DNA of 64,000 nt from Chamaecrista fasciculata (taxonomy: Eukaryota; Streptophyta; Magnoliopsida; Fabales; Fabaceae). Within the stretch, counting starts at the first letter, position 1, and each line of letters starts with the position of its first letter. The notes under the pieces were generated by a model. It was not told the origin of the DNA, made no database searches, and worked only from the letters and a program-made list of their open reading frames with translations. The stretch spans positions 1-64,000 of the forward strand of contig QANZ01013659.1 of assembly GCA_003254925.1 (NCBI GenBank), given 5' to 3'. The translations under genes were made by a program, and so were the position numbers. Shown here piece by piece: positions 49,557-61,700 of this stretch.

Positions 49557-49735
49557 CCAATTTTAGTTGGTTTAGTGGTTAATTCACTAGGTTGTTTAAG
49601 CGGGGGTTTGATCCCCGCCTTGTGTATGCAGCAACCAATTGGTCAGCGGCAAATTCTTAAATGGAGCTCAGATTCGCGGAGGATTAATCCTTAGCCCATC
49701 GGGCTGAGGATACCTTGGGCAACAAAAGAAAATAA
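49557..49735 (+). mobile_element. tRNA-derived SINE, full length
   Basis: A Pol III A box (TTGGTTTAGTGG, 49567-49578) and B box (GGTTTGATCCCCG, 49605-49617) lie 26 bp apart. The body has GCGGAGGATTAATCC and CATCGGGCTGAGGATACC and ends CTTGGGCAAC with an A-rich tail. Similar A-rich words flank both sides (AAAAAAGTAGAA and AAAAAAGATAGAA), suggesting a target duplication. The 3' part is shared with the SINE fragment at 53176-53578. Confidence 0.85.
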
Positions 49736-49973
49736 AATAAAAAAGATAGAATATACAAAATTAATATAAAAATTTAATTAAAAAAATTATTAGTGGAGAT
49801 AAACTTGAGGAGCCCATTGCTTTAGCAATGATGCTCCCATGGCATTGCCCTAAGTACAATCATGAACGACAAGGCATGATAAAGTTTGTGACTATGAGTC
49901 TTCACTTCAAGGCTTGCACTTTTGAGGTAGAATAGGTTATATCAAATATGATTTCTAAGCTTTTACTATAAAG

Positions 49974-51146
49974 GGCCAAAAAGTGTGAATTTGGTCCTAT
50001 AACTTTGCTCCAGTTCCCAAATCAATTCTATAACTTTTTTTGTCTCAAATTTGGTCCTGTATCTTTGCTCTAGGTCCCAAATAAGTCCTATATCTTTTTT
50101 TGTCTCAGTTTTGGTTTCATATGTTTTGAAAACCTCCCACCGTTAGTCCTCCATCTATTTTAAATTACAGTTTAGTCCTGAAAACTTTAAGTCCCTTTCA
50201 CTTTAGTCCCTGACTATCAAAATGAAAGTGAAAGAGCATCCCTGAAGATTCTCAAACCTTACATCTTGGTCCCTAATCCATGAATTCTTCATGAAATGGA
50301 ATAGAAATGCAAAAAAAAAAAAAACACAAATTAAAAGCAAATGACAGAGGGGCCAAAACTGAAAACGTAGAAAATTTAAAACCCACCGGAAAACGTACGA
50401 AAATTGCCGAGAAACTCAAAAACTTGTCCAAAATCCCAATTCTCACTGAAATCTCACTTAAATAATCGCCCTCAAATACTTTAAGAAAGAATTTTCGAAA
50501 ATCCAAACTTTTGAGGAAGGAGGTGATAGAAGATTCCCTTACATTTGATGATTCGGAGAGAGAAGTTCTCAAATCCCTTACATTTCTTTTATCACCTTCC
50601 TCCTCAAAAGTTTGGATTTTCGAAAATTCTTTTCTAAAGCATTTGAGTGCGATTATTTGAGTGAGATTTCAATGAGAATTGAGGTTTTTGGATGAGTTCT
50701 TGAGTTTCTCGGCGATTTTCGGCGAGTTTGGGACATTTTTCGGTGGGTTTTAAATTTTCTGCGTTTTCAGTTTTGGTCCCTCTGTCATTTGCTTTAATTT
50801 GTGTTGTTTTTGCATTTCTATTCCATTTCATGAAGAATTAATGGATTAGGGACCAAGATATAAGGTTTGAGAATCTTCAGGGATGCTCTTTCACTTTCAT
50901 TTTGATAGTAAGGGACTACAGTGAAAGGGAATTGAAGTTTTCAGGACTAAACTATAATTTAAAATAGACGGAGGATTATCGGTGAGAGGTTTTCAAAAAT
51001 TATGGGACCAAAACTTGGACAAAAAAAGATATATGACTAATTTGGGATCTAGAGCAAAGATACAGGACCAAAATCGAGACAAAAAAAGTTATAGGATTGA
51101 TTTGGAAACTTGAACAAAGTTACAGGACCAAATTCGCACTTTGGCC
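49974..51146. mobile_element. 1,173-bp MULE-like foldback element, most complete copy
   Basis: The left end is GGCCAAAAAGTGTGAATTTGG and the right end is CCAAATTCGCACTTTGGCC. TACTATAAAG (49964-49973) and TACTCTAAAG (51147-51156) flank it, a 10-bp duplication with one mismatch. The arms are about 570 bp each and nearly meet at an axis near 50555. No transposase is present. Shorter or truncated relatives lie at 19429-19795 and 28126-29120. Confidence 0.85.
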
Positions 51147-51679
51147 TACTCTAAAGTGATTAAAAAATTTTAACTCTTGGCTGCATTTTTTTAATGATTA
51201 AAATGCATAAAGTAATAAAAAAAATTATTTTTGTTAATGAAAAATTTAACAAAAAATATACATTACATAAAAAAAAATTTATAGTCTTTTTTCACTTTTT
51301 ATAATTCAAATAAATTTAATCTATAGTAAATAAAGCTCATAAGAGTTTTATGGGCGCATTTTAATTTTTTAATTAAAATAAAACAAAATTGTGAAACAAG
51401 ATTTGATGAAAACATATCAACAGTTTAACTAGGTAAGTTTAAGTGATCTTAGTGCAGATATATATTTTATTATGACTAAAGATCATCAAACTTTGAATCC
51501 TTGCAATTAAAAATTGAAATTCCTAAATGGCAAGCTATATCACATACTAACTAGGCTAGATTCCATCAGTAAAATTTGTGTCTCACTTCAAAGAAATTGA
51601 AACTCAATCATTTATTTTTTCAGTTGTAGCAAAATATTTTGAGCAAGCTAGTAACCACCTATACCAAACACCAAAGATA

Positions 51680-51688
<9 letters not shown>

Positions 51689-51718
<30 letters not shown>
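51689..51718. repeat. TA microsatellite
   Basis: Fifteen TA units in a row, one of several TA runs in the window (others near 24001, 29221, 33572, 34412 and 54610). Confidence 0.9.
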
Positions 51719-51720
<2 letters not shown>

Positions 51721-51908
51721 AGGGCTCCAAATGCATATGGAGAATGTCTCTTAGAGACATGCCCACATGGTTCACAAGCTGGCCTATATCATTATAAGCC
51801 ATAAATACAGGGATAGAGAAAGCACAATTATGACTACAAGATATATACATTCATCCATTTCAAACTGTTCTGGCACTATGGACTTATTTGTATGCATTGA
51901 ATTTTTAG

Positions 51909-52714
51909 GGGAAAATTATGATTTAGTACTCTTTAAATTTTATAACTATACTTTTTGGTCTCTGATATTCTTATAAATATACTTTTCAGAGACTAAATAT
52001 CTGACATTTATAAAAAAATCAATGACTAAAACATATATTTTCAATACTTAGGGACATGATTGTAATTTTAAAACAAATTTATGAACTGATACATCACTAT
52101 TTGGGCGTACGCCTAAACGGCCCTCGCACCGGGCCTCTTCTCCCCTCCACACCATGCAAGGCGCCCTCGAGCCAATCGGGCGCCCTAGGCACATTTAGGG
52201 GCGGCCGTGATCCATCCTGGGTCTTGGCGCGCGCCCCCCAAATGACACGTGGCCATCCACGACTACCTCGCTCCGCAAACCACGCTACGGGAGATCGTGA
52301 GCTACTGACTTGCTCATATCCACGATCTCCAGTTTCTAGGCGCCCGCCTATCGGCGCAACACGCAATCACCCACGATTGCCTTGCTCCGCAAATCTCGGT
52401 CTCCACTATCTTCGCTAGAGGAGATCGTGTCCAGTTGCGTGGTCCGCCCCGCGCGCGGATCACCTCTCTCCTCCCTGCTCTATAAATAGAGCTCATCTCA
52501 CCAGTTCAAGGTTAGCTACTTCTCGCATTCTGAAATTCTCTTACTCTCTTATCACTCTCTTACTAACTTGAGCGTCGGAGTACACTTCGCAGGGCCCCCC
52601 TGTGAAGCTCTTGCAGGTTCTTGTTCAACTCTTGGCTCTCGCAGCCCCCTCCGGTGAACTAGGTAAGTGCTAGCCATTTTCCAGTTTATCATGAACTAAA
52701 ACATAAATTTACTC
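51909..52714. repeat. Small foldback element interrupted by a GC-rich solo LTR
   Basis: AATTATGATTTAGTAC on the left pairs with GGGACATGATTGTAATT on the right, and the right end is AAATTTACTC. It belongs to the 19050/35580 family. The LTR at 52087-52691 splits it near its right end. Confidence 0.6.
52087..52691 (+). mobile_element. 605-bp GC-rich solo LTR (Ty3/gypsy-like)
   Basis: It begins TGATACATCAC and ends GTTTATCA, with TGAAC on both sides (52082-52086 and 52692-52696). A TATA box CTCTATAAATAGAGC at about 52478 reads on plus, followed by CTTGAGCGTCGGAGT, a phrase frequent in plant gypsy LTRs (recalled). It is much more GC-rich than its surroundings. No internal region remains. Confidence 0.85.
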
Positions 52715-53175
52715 AATTTATAGTCTCTCATATATGATCTTAATTAGTCATTCATGAATATCTTATATATATGCCCACCAATAATTGACCATCATCGTTC
52801 AATCTATACGACTTCAACATGTAATGATTTGCAACTTGCATAGCAAATCAGATTAGCCATGACCCTATATATTTCTTAGCAGTTGTAATAATCAGAAATG
52901 CAAGCTACAAGACAATTCAAATCCTAAAGACATTCAAGTTTGCTTATAGGTTTTCTGCAGTTTTTGGACCACATCCACAAATAAAGCTAGGCACATAAGA
53001 TTTAGGGGTTTTCACCTCACTATATATTGAAAAAAAAAAATGTAAATTAAATACTCTTCTTTTAACTATGGTCTAACTATAAATAGCTAGCACTCTCAAT
53101 TTCTAAATTTGGCGAAGTCTCCTTTAAGTTATGGTCTAGTTACAAATAATCTCTTAAATTATAACAAATGCCCTC

Positions 53176-53578
53176 TTTTTTTTTTTTTTTTTTGTTTCCC
53201 AAGGTATCTGTAGAAAAGCTTAACTCTCCCAAAAAGAGCTCTTATAGGAAGAGGGTTGCCCCATTATATATATAGTGTTAGAAGGCCTTTTAACTAAGCG
53301 ATGTGGGATTTCAACACGCCCTCCTCACGCCCAACTCGGGCGTGAAGCCTACGGGTTATTCCCAGGGCAGCCCACAGTAAGGCTCATCCATATCCCACAT
53401 GCCCAGGCTCTGATACCATGTAGAAAAGTCTAACTCTCCCCAAAAGAGCTCTCATAGGAAGAGGGTTGCCCCATTATATATATAGTGTTAGAAGGCCCTT
53501 TAACTAAGCGATGTGGGATTTCAACAGTATCCCCCAGCCCGACAGGCCAAGGACTAATCCTCCGCGGATTGGTGCTCC
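53176..53578 (-). mobile_element. 5'-truncated SINE remnant split by a TRIM
   Basis: Read on minus, TGGAGCACCAATCCGCGGAGG and GGGGGATACC are followed by CTTGGGAAAC and a poly-A. This is the last 80 bp or so of the SINE family found complete at 49557-49735. A perfect 13-bp target duplication AACAAATGCCCTC flanks it (53163-53175 and 53579-53591). The TRIM lies within its GGATACC motif. Confidence 0.88.
53209..53526 (-). mobile_element. Complete 318-bp TRIM retrotransposon
   Basis: Two 108-bp LTRs (53209-53316 and 53419-53526), each starting TGTAGAAAAG and ending TTTCAACA, differ at a handful of positions. On the minus strand the primer-binding site TGGTATCAGAGCC (53406-53418), complementary to initiator tRNA-Met, directly follows the right LTR. 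A purine-rich GAGGAGGGCG precedes the other LTR. GTATC flanks both sides (53204-53208 and 53527-53531). The internal region is only 102 bp and has no coding capacity, so mobilisation would need proteins from another element. Confidence 0.93.
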
Positions 53579-53905
53579 AACAAATGCCCTCCTTTAATTA
53601 TATTGGTCTAAGTGTAAATAATCTCTAAATTATAAAATTTAACAAATAGTCTCTTCAACTTTCATAATATTTTATTTAACTATAATAAAATTTTACACAT
53701 AGTTTTCATATAATATTTCTATGTATACATATAAAATTTTGTTTTTTAAATTTTTCTCATCTACTAAAAAGTCTAAAAAGAATATCAATTCAAATATGCT
53801 AAAATGTAAAAAAGATTTTGAAAATTCTAAGGGCTATGTGCAAAATTTCAAAGTTCAAGGGAGCCAGGGAGGTATTTGCAACTAGACCATAATTATTGAT
53901 TGAAA

Positions 53906-55057
53906 CTATTTGTTAATTTTGATAGTTGATATAGTTAATTATTTGTAACTCGGTCATAATTAAAATGAAGGCAACAATATCTTTTAGTCTCCAAACTTTA
54001 TACCAATTATCAATTTCATCCCTAATATTTTAAAGTTTGGTCAATTTTATCTTTGACTAATTTATTTTAATAAATTAACAACAAACTTCATCATATTTTC
54101 AATCCGAGTTAGGATTTGAGTTTTTTTTAATCAAATTTACATTACATGTCATTAGACATGTAGATTCTGTTGTTAATATTTGGTAAAGTAAGAGCGAAAG
54201 ATAAAATTAACCAAATTTTGAAATATTAAGGATTAAATAATGGACTATTTACACAATTTAATAGTTGAGGAGGCTATTGACAATTGACAAATAGATTATA
54301 GTTGAAGCAGATATTTACATTTTTCCCTTATATATTTGAGTTGCACTAAGAAATCTTAGGTCTTAAAAATTTGAACATTTCAATTCTTGAATGAAAAGAT
54401 CATAATATACATTTTCTTGAGACAAGCACGTCACATTAACTACCATAGAAATTAAGAAAAGCTCTTCAAATTAAACTTTTTGCACTATGGCCTGATGACC
54501 TTAAAATATTTTATCATTAACTCTCTGATCAGTGCATCACATTCACATTTATTAATGTTGTGATTTATAAATGATGTGTTAAGCACTCTAGCTATCTAAT
54601 TCGAAGCTGATATATATATATATATATATAATCCTTTGGTGACAGTTTTCTGTTAACGTTGCTGGATGTAATATGCTTCTGATGTCAGATCATGTGCTCA
54701 CCAAGACATCCTTGATTCTCTCATGGACTGAAACCAGATATGTATATATCATTAGAGAGTGGTTGGTTATACTTATGAGTTCTGATCAATAAGACTAATA
54801 TATAAATATATATATATATACTAATTTTTAATTTAGAATATAGTGATAAATTAATTAATGAATCTCTGATCAAGTACAGAAACACGTTATCATGCATTAG
54901 CTAGTGTATTAGCTATTTTAGCACAAAATAATTTATTTTCTAAGAAGAGAAACAATATGGACCCATTGAACTTGGTCAAACTCAAAATCTGCAAATGAGA
55001 ACAGAGGACCAGGCTGATATATATAGGTACAGAAGACAATTTTAGACCATGAATAAT
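53906..55057. other. Intergenic DNA with degenerate repeats
   Basis: 53930-54330 repeats words of the foldback at 53042-53905 (TTATTTGTAACTCGGTCATAATT; ATTATAGTTGAAGCAGATATTTAC). No gene is supported. Confidence 0.4.
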
Positions 55058-55580
55058 GAGTAAATTAATAATTTAGTCCTAATATTATATAAACATTGTT
55101 ATTTTAGTCTTTGAATTTTTAAAATAGGTAAAAGTACTTATGGTACTCCCAAATTATAGAGTCGGTTTTAGTTGTATTCTCAAAGTTTTTTTTGTCAATT
55201 AGACCCTCAATGTTTCATATTTAAGTCAATTGTACCCTCAATGTTTCATATTTGAGTCAATTGTATCCTCAAATTGCAGGTATAATTGACATTCAAAAGA
55301 AAAGATGGTGGTATAATTGACCCAAAAAATTTTGGGGATACAACTGAAATTGACCTTATACTTAAGGGATACTAAGAGTACTTTGATGTTCATTATAGAG
55401 GGATACAATATTTGATTTAGTTTCTAAAAATATGTGACTCATTGCAATTTGATGTTCATCATAGAGGGACTCATTTGTGACAAATTATGAATTTTTTAAG
55501 ACTAAATTAAATATTTGAAAAATTCAAAGACTAAAATGGCAGCTTTAATATAATTTAAGAACCAAAATATCAATTTACTC
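55058..55580. mobile_element. MULE-like foldback element
   Basis: GAGTAAATTAATAATTTAGTCC at the left and CCAAAATATCAATTTACTC at the right. The flanks CATGAATAAT (55048-55057) and TATCAATAAT (55581-55590) match at 8 of 10. Confidence 0.65.
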
Positions 55581-55689
55581 TATCAATAATTATGCATGTG
55601 TTAGTGAAGTGCTAGGGGGGATTAATTAAGAGAAATAAAGAAATTTTGGGAGGGGGGTGTCAGATTTGAATCTGCTTAATTTATTATTA

Positions 55690-56054
55690 GTCAAAGTGAA
55701 AATTTAGTCCTACATCTTTTGCTGAGTTCTCAATTTGATCATGTATCTTTTTTTGTTGTAGATCTGATCCTTTATTTTTGGGTCAGATCCAATTTGGTCC
55801 CATATCTTTTTAAGTTGCAGATTTGATCCCTTATCTTTGGTTCAGGTACAAAATTGCTACCATATTTTTGGATGAAGTAGAACTAATGGTAGAACATTTT
55901 GCAACGGCATGAATTAAATTCTCTAATCTGACCAAATGATATGGGATCAAATTGAAATTTTTTTGTAAAGATTGACCAAAAGTGTAACAAAAAATTACAC
56001 AAGACCAAATTAGGAATTGGGCAAAAATTTTGGAACCAATTTTGCATTTTGAAC
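55690..56054. repeat. Foldback element (TTTGGTCC type)
   Basis: The left end is GTCAAAGTGAAAATTTAGTCC and the right end is GAACCAATTTTGCATTTTGAAC. The arms are diverged. Confidence 0.55.
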
Positions 56055-56500
56055 TTTATTATTTAAAGAAAATAGTAAAGTTAATTAATTTTGGAAAGTG
56101 ATACACGAATGTTGAACACAAATCTCCACACACTAGATCTATATATATATATACATATCTTATTGAAAATGAAATTTTAAAATATTGAGACAATCCAAAT
56201 TGAAAAGGGTGATGAGCTAGGAAGGAAGGCCCACTGCACACATGATGAGTGATGGCAGCAATATATGAAAAACTTAGAGAGAGAATCGTCTGAATTGAAG
56301 AAAATCTCTTTCTTTCTTTTTTCTTACTTATTTTCTCTGACAATTTATCAAAGAGGTTGTGAGTAGTGTGAACAAGTTATAATATATATAATAGAGACAT
56401 GGAAGCTCCTTTTACGGCGTGCAGAGAGGAAGAAGCAAATGGAGAAACCTTTGGGTTTTGGCCTCTCTTTAATTTTCACTCACTCTCACACACACAAAAA

Positions 56501-57161
56501 TAGAGCCGTCAAAACGAGCCAGGCCCGGTGGACTGGCTCGTTTAACCCATCAAAATTGACGAGTTGGGTTGAGAAAATCTGGTTCGTCAAAAATTTTAAC
56601 TTGAGTGGATTGGCTCACTTAACTCGCGGCTCGTGGTGGGCTAGCTCGAGTGAGCTGGTGAGTTAGTGAGCCAACCCACATTTTTTAAAAAAAAAAATTA
56701 TAAAATTTAAAATTATAACCCTAAAATATCTTTTAGGCTCTTCCCTTCTTCCTCATTTTCACTTCAGATTTCAAAATTCACTTTCGTCTTTCAGAGTTTT
56801 TTTCTTTTCCCAAGTCCCAACCCTAATTTCTTCTCATTTCTTCACCCAACTGGCCAACCCCAATCTCAACGGCCATCGTTCCACCGTCCGTCCAGAGAAA
56901 AAACGAGCGGTGGTGTTGGATGTTATTATTTGTGAGTTGTTTTATTAATATTTTTAATTTAAAAAAATTGAAAAAAGGAAAAAAAAATAAAATTGAAAGT
57001 TGGTGGGTTATGTGAGCCAACCTGGCTCAGCAACTTGGTGAGCCGGGTTGGCAAAACCTAGCTCGCCTGGGGTCTCTAGCTCACGTGAGCCAGCTCGCGT
57101 GAGCTGCGACTCGCGGCAAGCTAGCTCGAGTGAGCCGAGTTGGCTCACTTTGACGGCTCTA
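56501..57161. mobile_element. 661-bp hAT-like inverted-repeat element, copy 1
   Basis: TAGAGCCGTCAAAACGAGCC at the left and its complement ending TTGACGGCTCTA at the right. The flanks are CACAAAAA and CACAAAAC (7 of 8 match), close to the 8-bp duplication of hAT elements. The subterminal regions are full of GAGC/GCTC words. The GC-richer interior is shared with copy 2 at 62977-63636. No transposase is present. Confidence 0.75.
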
Positions 57162-57303
57162 CACAAAACACATATATATTGTGCATGTATGAACAACCGA
57201 TCAAGCAAGGCCTTTATATCTCACACATGCTTGTGTATGCATAAAGCTAGGCAATACACACTTACCCTCTTTTAATTCCATACCTATATATTTCTTTGGT
57301 TAA

Positions 57304-57830
57304 AGGGTCATCTTGGTCCTAAATGTATGATTTAATGTTCATTTGGGTCCATTATGTTTCAAAATGTTCAAATTGGTCCTAAATGTTTGCAAAATGTTTC
57401 ATTTTGGTCCCAAACCATTGAATATGACTTTTTTCATGTTCAAATTTGGTGAGTTTAGAGCTGCGTATTCTTCTCGAAGAATACTTTCTCTATCTAGTTT
57501 GAACCGTCAGTAAACAAAGTTAAATCGGTCCTAAAAGTAGATCGCTCGTCTCATGGTCAAACAAGCAAAGTTAATTATATATCTCTCATTTCAAATTTGA
57601 ATGCGACGAATTCAGAGCTACGAGTTCCTCTTAACAAGTCCTTTGAATTTGAAATGAAAGACGAAAAAAATATGACAAAATTCAATAGTTTGAGACCAAA
57701 ATGAAACATTTTACCAATATTTAGGATCAAAATGAATCATTTTTCTAACATTTAAGACCAATTTGAACATTCTGGAACATAATGGACCAAAGTGAACATT
57801 AAGGCATACATTTAGGACCAAAATGACCCT
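57304..57830. repeat. Foldback element
   Basis: The left end is AGGGTCATCTTGGTCC and the right end is GGACCAAAATGACCCT, clear complements. The arms contain TTGGTCCTAAATG and CATTTAAGACCAATTTG. Confidence 0.7.
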
Positions 57831-58226
57831 TCTACCTATTTCTTTCTTCAATTCACTTGGTTGTTTTTTCATTTTCTTTCCTCATATACATATGTGTCAT
57901 TCATTCATTCATTGATGATTCACTTTTTTTTTTTTTCTTTTTCGTGTCTTGGATGGGCACTCAACACGGCTCTGACAAAATCAAATGCGTTTCTCAAATA
58001 TCCCTCTAATATCACAACATAATAATGAGGAAATGTTCCACCATGCATCTACGCCACCTTTTTAATCTTTATATACAATAAGCCCACGTGGAAGGTTTTG
58101 TATTTGTACTACTAGTGTTATATGTCCCACACATCCTTAGTTAATTTCAAATATCACACTAGTAATTAGATTGGTTTCGATAACCGATTGGATTTTTAAA
58201 AGTTTGTCCACATCAGATTAAAAAAA

Positions 58227-58747
58227 GGCCAAACCTTCAAATTGGTCCCTTATGTATGAGGTGGATTTCAAATTGATCCCTTATGTTTCATTTGTTTCAG
58301 ATCGGTCTTCCATGTTTCTATACTTTCCCAAATCGGTCTCAAACTTAATTTCGAGAAGCGATTTGACCTCATTTGCTAGTTATTTTAGTTGGACAGGGAA
58401 AGAACTCTTTAAGAGTTAGTACATAATTTTGAACTCATCGTATTCATACTTGAAACGAGAGAAATATGACAAACTTCACTTGTTTAACCGTAAAAATAAG
58501 TTATCCACTTTTGGGATTCGATTTGATTTTGTTTATTGACGGTCCCAAAGTACTCATCAAACGAAACTCGTAGCTCTGAATTTGTCTTATTTGAACTTGA
58601 AATGAGAGAGATATGACCACATTCAATAATTTTTGAACCAATTTGAGAAATTATAAAAACATATATAACCCATTTGAAACAAATGAAACATAAGGGACCA
58701 ATTTGAAATCCACCCCATATGTAAGGGGTCAATTTGAGGTTTTGGCC
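58227..58747. repeat. Foldback element
   Basis: GGCCAAACCTTCAAATTGG at the left and TCAATTTGAGGTTTTGGCC at the right. CCTTATGTATGAGGTGGATTT pairs with AAATCCACCCCATATGTAAGG. The flanks are A-rich, so the duplication cannot be read. Confidence 0.75.
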
Positions 58748-61700
58748 AAAATAGAAAGATAAGAAGTGTTTAAGCTGTGAAACGCATTTAATAGGCTAGT
58801 TGTCTTTTAAAATTAGTTTCTTCATGGCTCAATCACAATTAAAGTTTGTAAAATAATAGTATATTAATGTTAATTAATGTGGTTTAAGTAATTAATTAGG
58901 TGAGTCTATCTTGAAAAATTAAGCAGCACTTTATAACTTAAGTGCGAATCTATATATTTTTATTTTTATCGAATGTAAAACAAATCATACTATTCAGTAT
59001 CCACTCAACCAATCAAAGGCTAGCTTATTGTGTCAAAAATTCTATTTATCATGAGATTAATTTGTTAATTAAATTTTAGAGCATGACACATGGTTAATAA
59101 TGGATATCATATCATACCAGTAAGAGATGGCTAGTATTAGAACTTGAATTAATTCAACATTATGTGTAAATCTCAAACTAAATCATGCATTTATATCATA
59201 AATATGTTAGAATTGATCAATGTGTCTTAAAGAATAAGTAGGGTATCGGTTATATAAAGTTAATTTTTCATATCTTTAATTACCTCATTATTAAGAATAA
59301 GATCTCTAAGACTCTAACCAACCGGTATTGAATTTAGCAAAAGGAGTTAACCTCACACAACGTATTCAATCCAATTTTAAATTTAAATATTTTTAATATC
59401 TTAGAGTATCTCCAACAAAATTATTTTAAATACTTGATATTTTGGAAAAGCAAAATAAATATTCTTACAGAATAATTGTGTATATGTAACTAATCTTAGG
59501 AAATCGAAAAAAAAAAACTTTTAAAACATATTTGACATCATATGATTGATTTTAAAAAAAAAAAANTGACTGACATATATATCTTCTAAACTTTAACTTT
59601 GATAATTTGAGATCTCCGAGTTTTAAAAATTAATAGATAAATCCCTTCAACTCTCAAATAAATTGACAAATAACTCTTTATCTTTCAAAATAAAAGAAAT
59701 TAAGTTGAAAAGGAATATATGTCAGTCAAAGTTAAAATTTTTTTTTTTGAAAGATAAAGAGTTACTTGTCAATTTATTTGAGAGTTGAAGGGATAATTTC
59801 AAAATTAAATAAACCTAGATTCTTATATTTTTTTTTTGAAAGATAAAGAGTTATTTAAATTAAATAAACCTAGATTCTTATAATTTCAAAATTAAATTAA
59901 ATAAACCTGGAGTTATTTGTCAGTCAAAGTCAACTCTTATATTTTTTAGGTACAATACATATTCATAATACTCTATTTAAAAAGGAATAATTTCAAAATT
60001 AAATAAACCTAGATTCTTATATAATTAATAATATGCAAGAGTCCCTTGATTATTAATCATATATTTTATCTCTACGTGGAGCTTTTTTGATCTCTAAATT
60101 AAATATTGATAATTAATTCAAGCCTCTAAAGAAAATCATACAATTTTGACAAATTTCTCAATTATTCTCTGAATTAATTAATTAATGATGAAAAGTGCAT
60201 GTGATCTGATTTAGCTCCCAATAATAATGCCATATATAAATATGCTTTCAAATGTCTCACATTAATTTTCTCGTTAGTCATCCAATTAACTATTGTCAAT
60301 CCCAAATCTATCTAACCTTCATTTTTTTTTCTCTCTCTGTATAAAGAAAATTTAATAATTGCTGAAATCTTTGACTAATGCTAACTACAAAATCTCTCTT
60401 TTTCCAAATATATTGGACTAATTCATCAATAATGCATGCAATATTTTCAACAGGAAGCAGCAGATCTTGAAAGCAAAACTGAGTTTGAGATCAATCATAC
60501 TTCACGCTTCAGTATATAATTAATGCATGGTATTGGAATCAAGAAGGATCTATCAATAACGTGTGGGTCTCAACTGAAAATAACAAAATAATAATACTAA
60601 TTTTTTATCAAAGTAATTAAATCAGCAAAAGGCAATGAATTTGTACAAAATTGAGATAAATATTACTTTTGCTGGGAAAACTAGTTATTTATATTTGCAA
60701 ACTCATGATATTGTAATGAAAATTAATCAAGTAATTATAATTGTCCTCTAATTACTGCATTTTATCTAATTTAATGAAATGTGATAATTTATCTCTAATC
60801 TATTGATCATAGTTTTAAAAATTAGATTGAACCGAAAAGTAGTACTTAGATCCAGAAGAACCAAAAAATCTTTTAGTCATAAAACTGCAGTACTTTAATG
60901 TGTGCAAGAACTAACAAAATCAGTGAAACTAATGGGTTTGGTAGTTAAATGAGTTGACAATTTTTTAAAAATAAAATTTTCAAGCTAAAATGATATTATT
61001 TATAATTTTATTTTTTACAAAATAAAATACAAAAATTAATTTTAAATCCAAAAATTTTTTAATATCAAATTTTGAAATAATTGTCAAGATGTTTCATAAA
61101 ATATATAAAATTATACCATACATTCAATACTATTATTTTTATGAAATAAAAAACATGAATTTTATTATTTATCATATTAAATATGTGACATAGATTCTTT
61201 TCATAATTAACGGTTAATATATGTAAAATATGTAAATATATTTACTTGTAATAAGTTCCACCGATCACAATTAATGACCGGTTTGATTTATAAAATTTTG
61301 TTATTAATTATTCATAATTATATATAAAAATTTATAATTAAAATTAATATCTTAACTACTATATATTTATTTTATTTTTGGTTTTTCTCATTAATCAATC
61401 TGCCATTGAGTCATTTCTATATACATACCATCTAGTTTCTCATCATGTATTATAGGGTTCCTTACTTTTTCACCTTGGCATACCCTACAAACTAAACAAA
61501 CAATTAGAGACGAACACGTCGTAAAACACAATGATCCAATATTTTTAATTTGTCCACCTTTTTAATTATATTTATCTACACCACTTTCATGTCCCATTTA
61601 ATGTTAATTTAATAGGTTAGAGTATAATGTAAAGTTTATTTTTGAAGCATGGGATATTATGAGTTTTGAACTAATAAAATTATTATGCATATAGTCATAA

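Larger units (their letters stand above)
53042..53905. repeat. Foldback element hosting a SINE and a TRIM
   Basis: The left half has CTATGGTCTAACTATAAATAG and TTATGGTCTAGTTACAAATAATC. The right half ends GAGGTATTTGCAACTAGACCAT. The SINE inserted at AACAAATGCCCTC. Confidence 0.5.

Noticed and set aside
49567-49617. Pol III A and B boxes, possible tRNA gene
   Set aside because: The spacing and boxes fit, but no cloverleaf closes, and the unit continues with a SINE body and A-rich tail.
52056-52418. 120-codon open frame, GC-rich
   Set aside because: It lies in the U3 part of a solo LTR with exact target duplications; open only because of high GC. No protein similarity.
53406-53418. Initiator tRNA-Met-like sequence, possible tRNA gene
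   Set aside because: Only the 3' 13 bases match, on minus, abutting an LTR. It is the primer-binding site of the TRIM.
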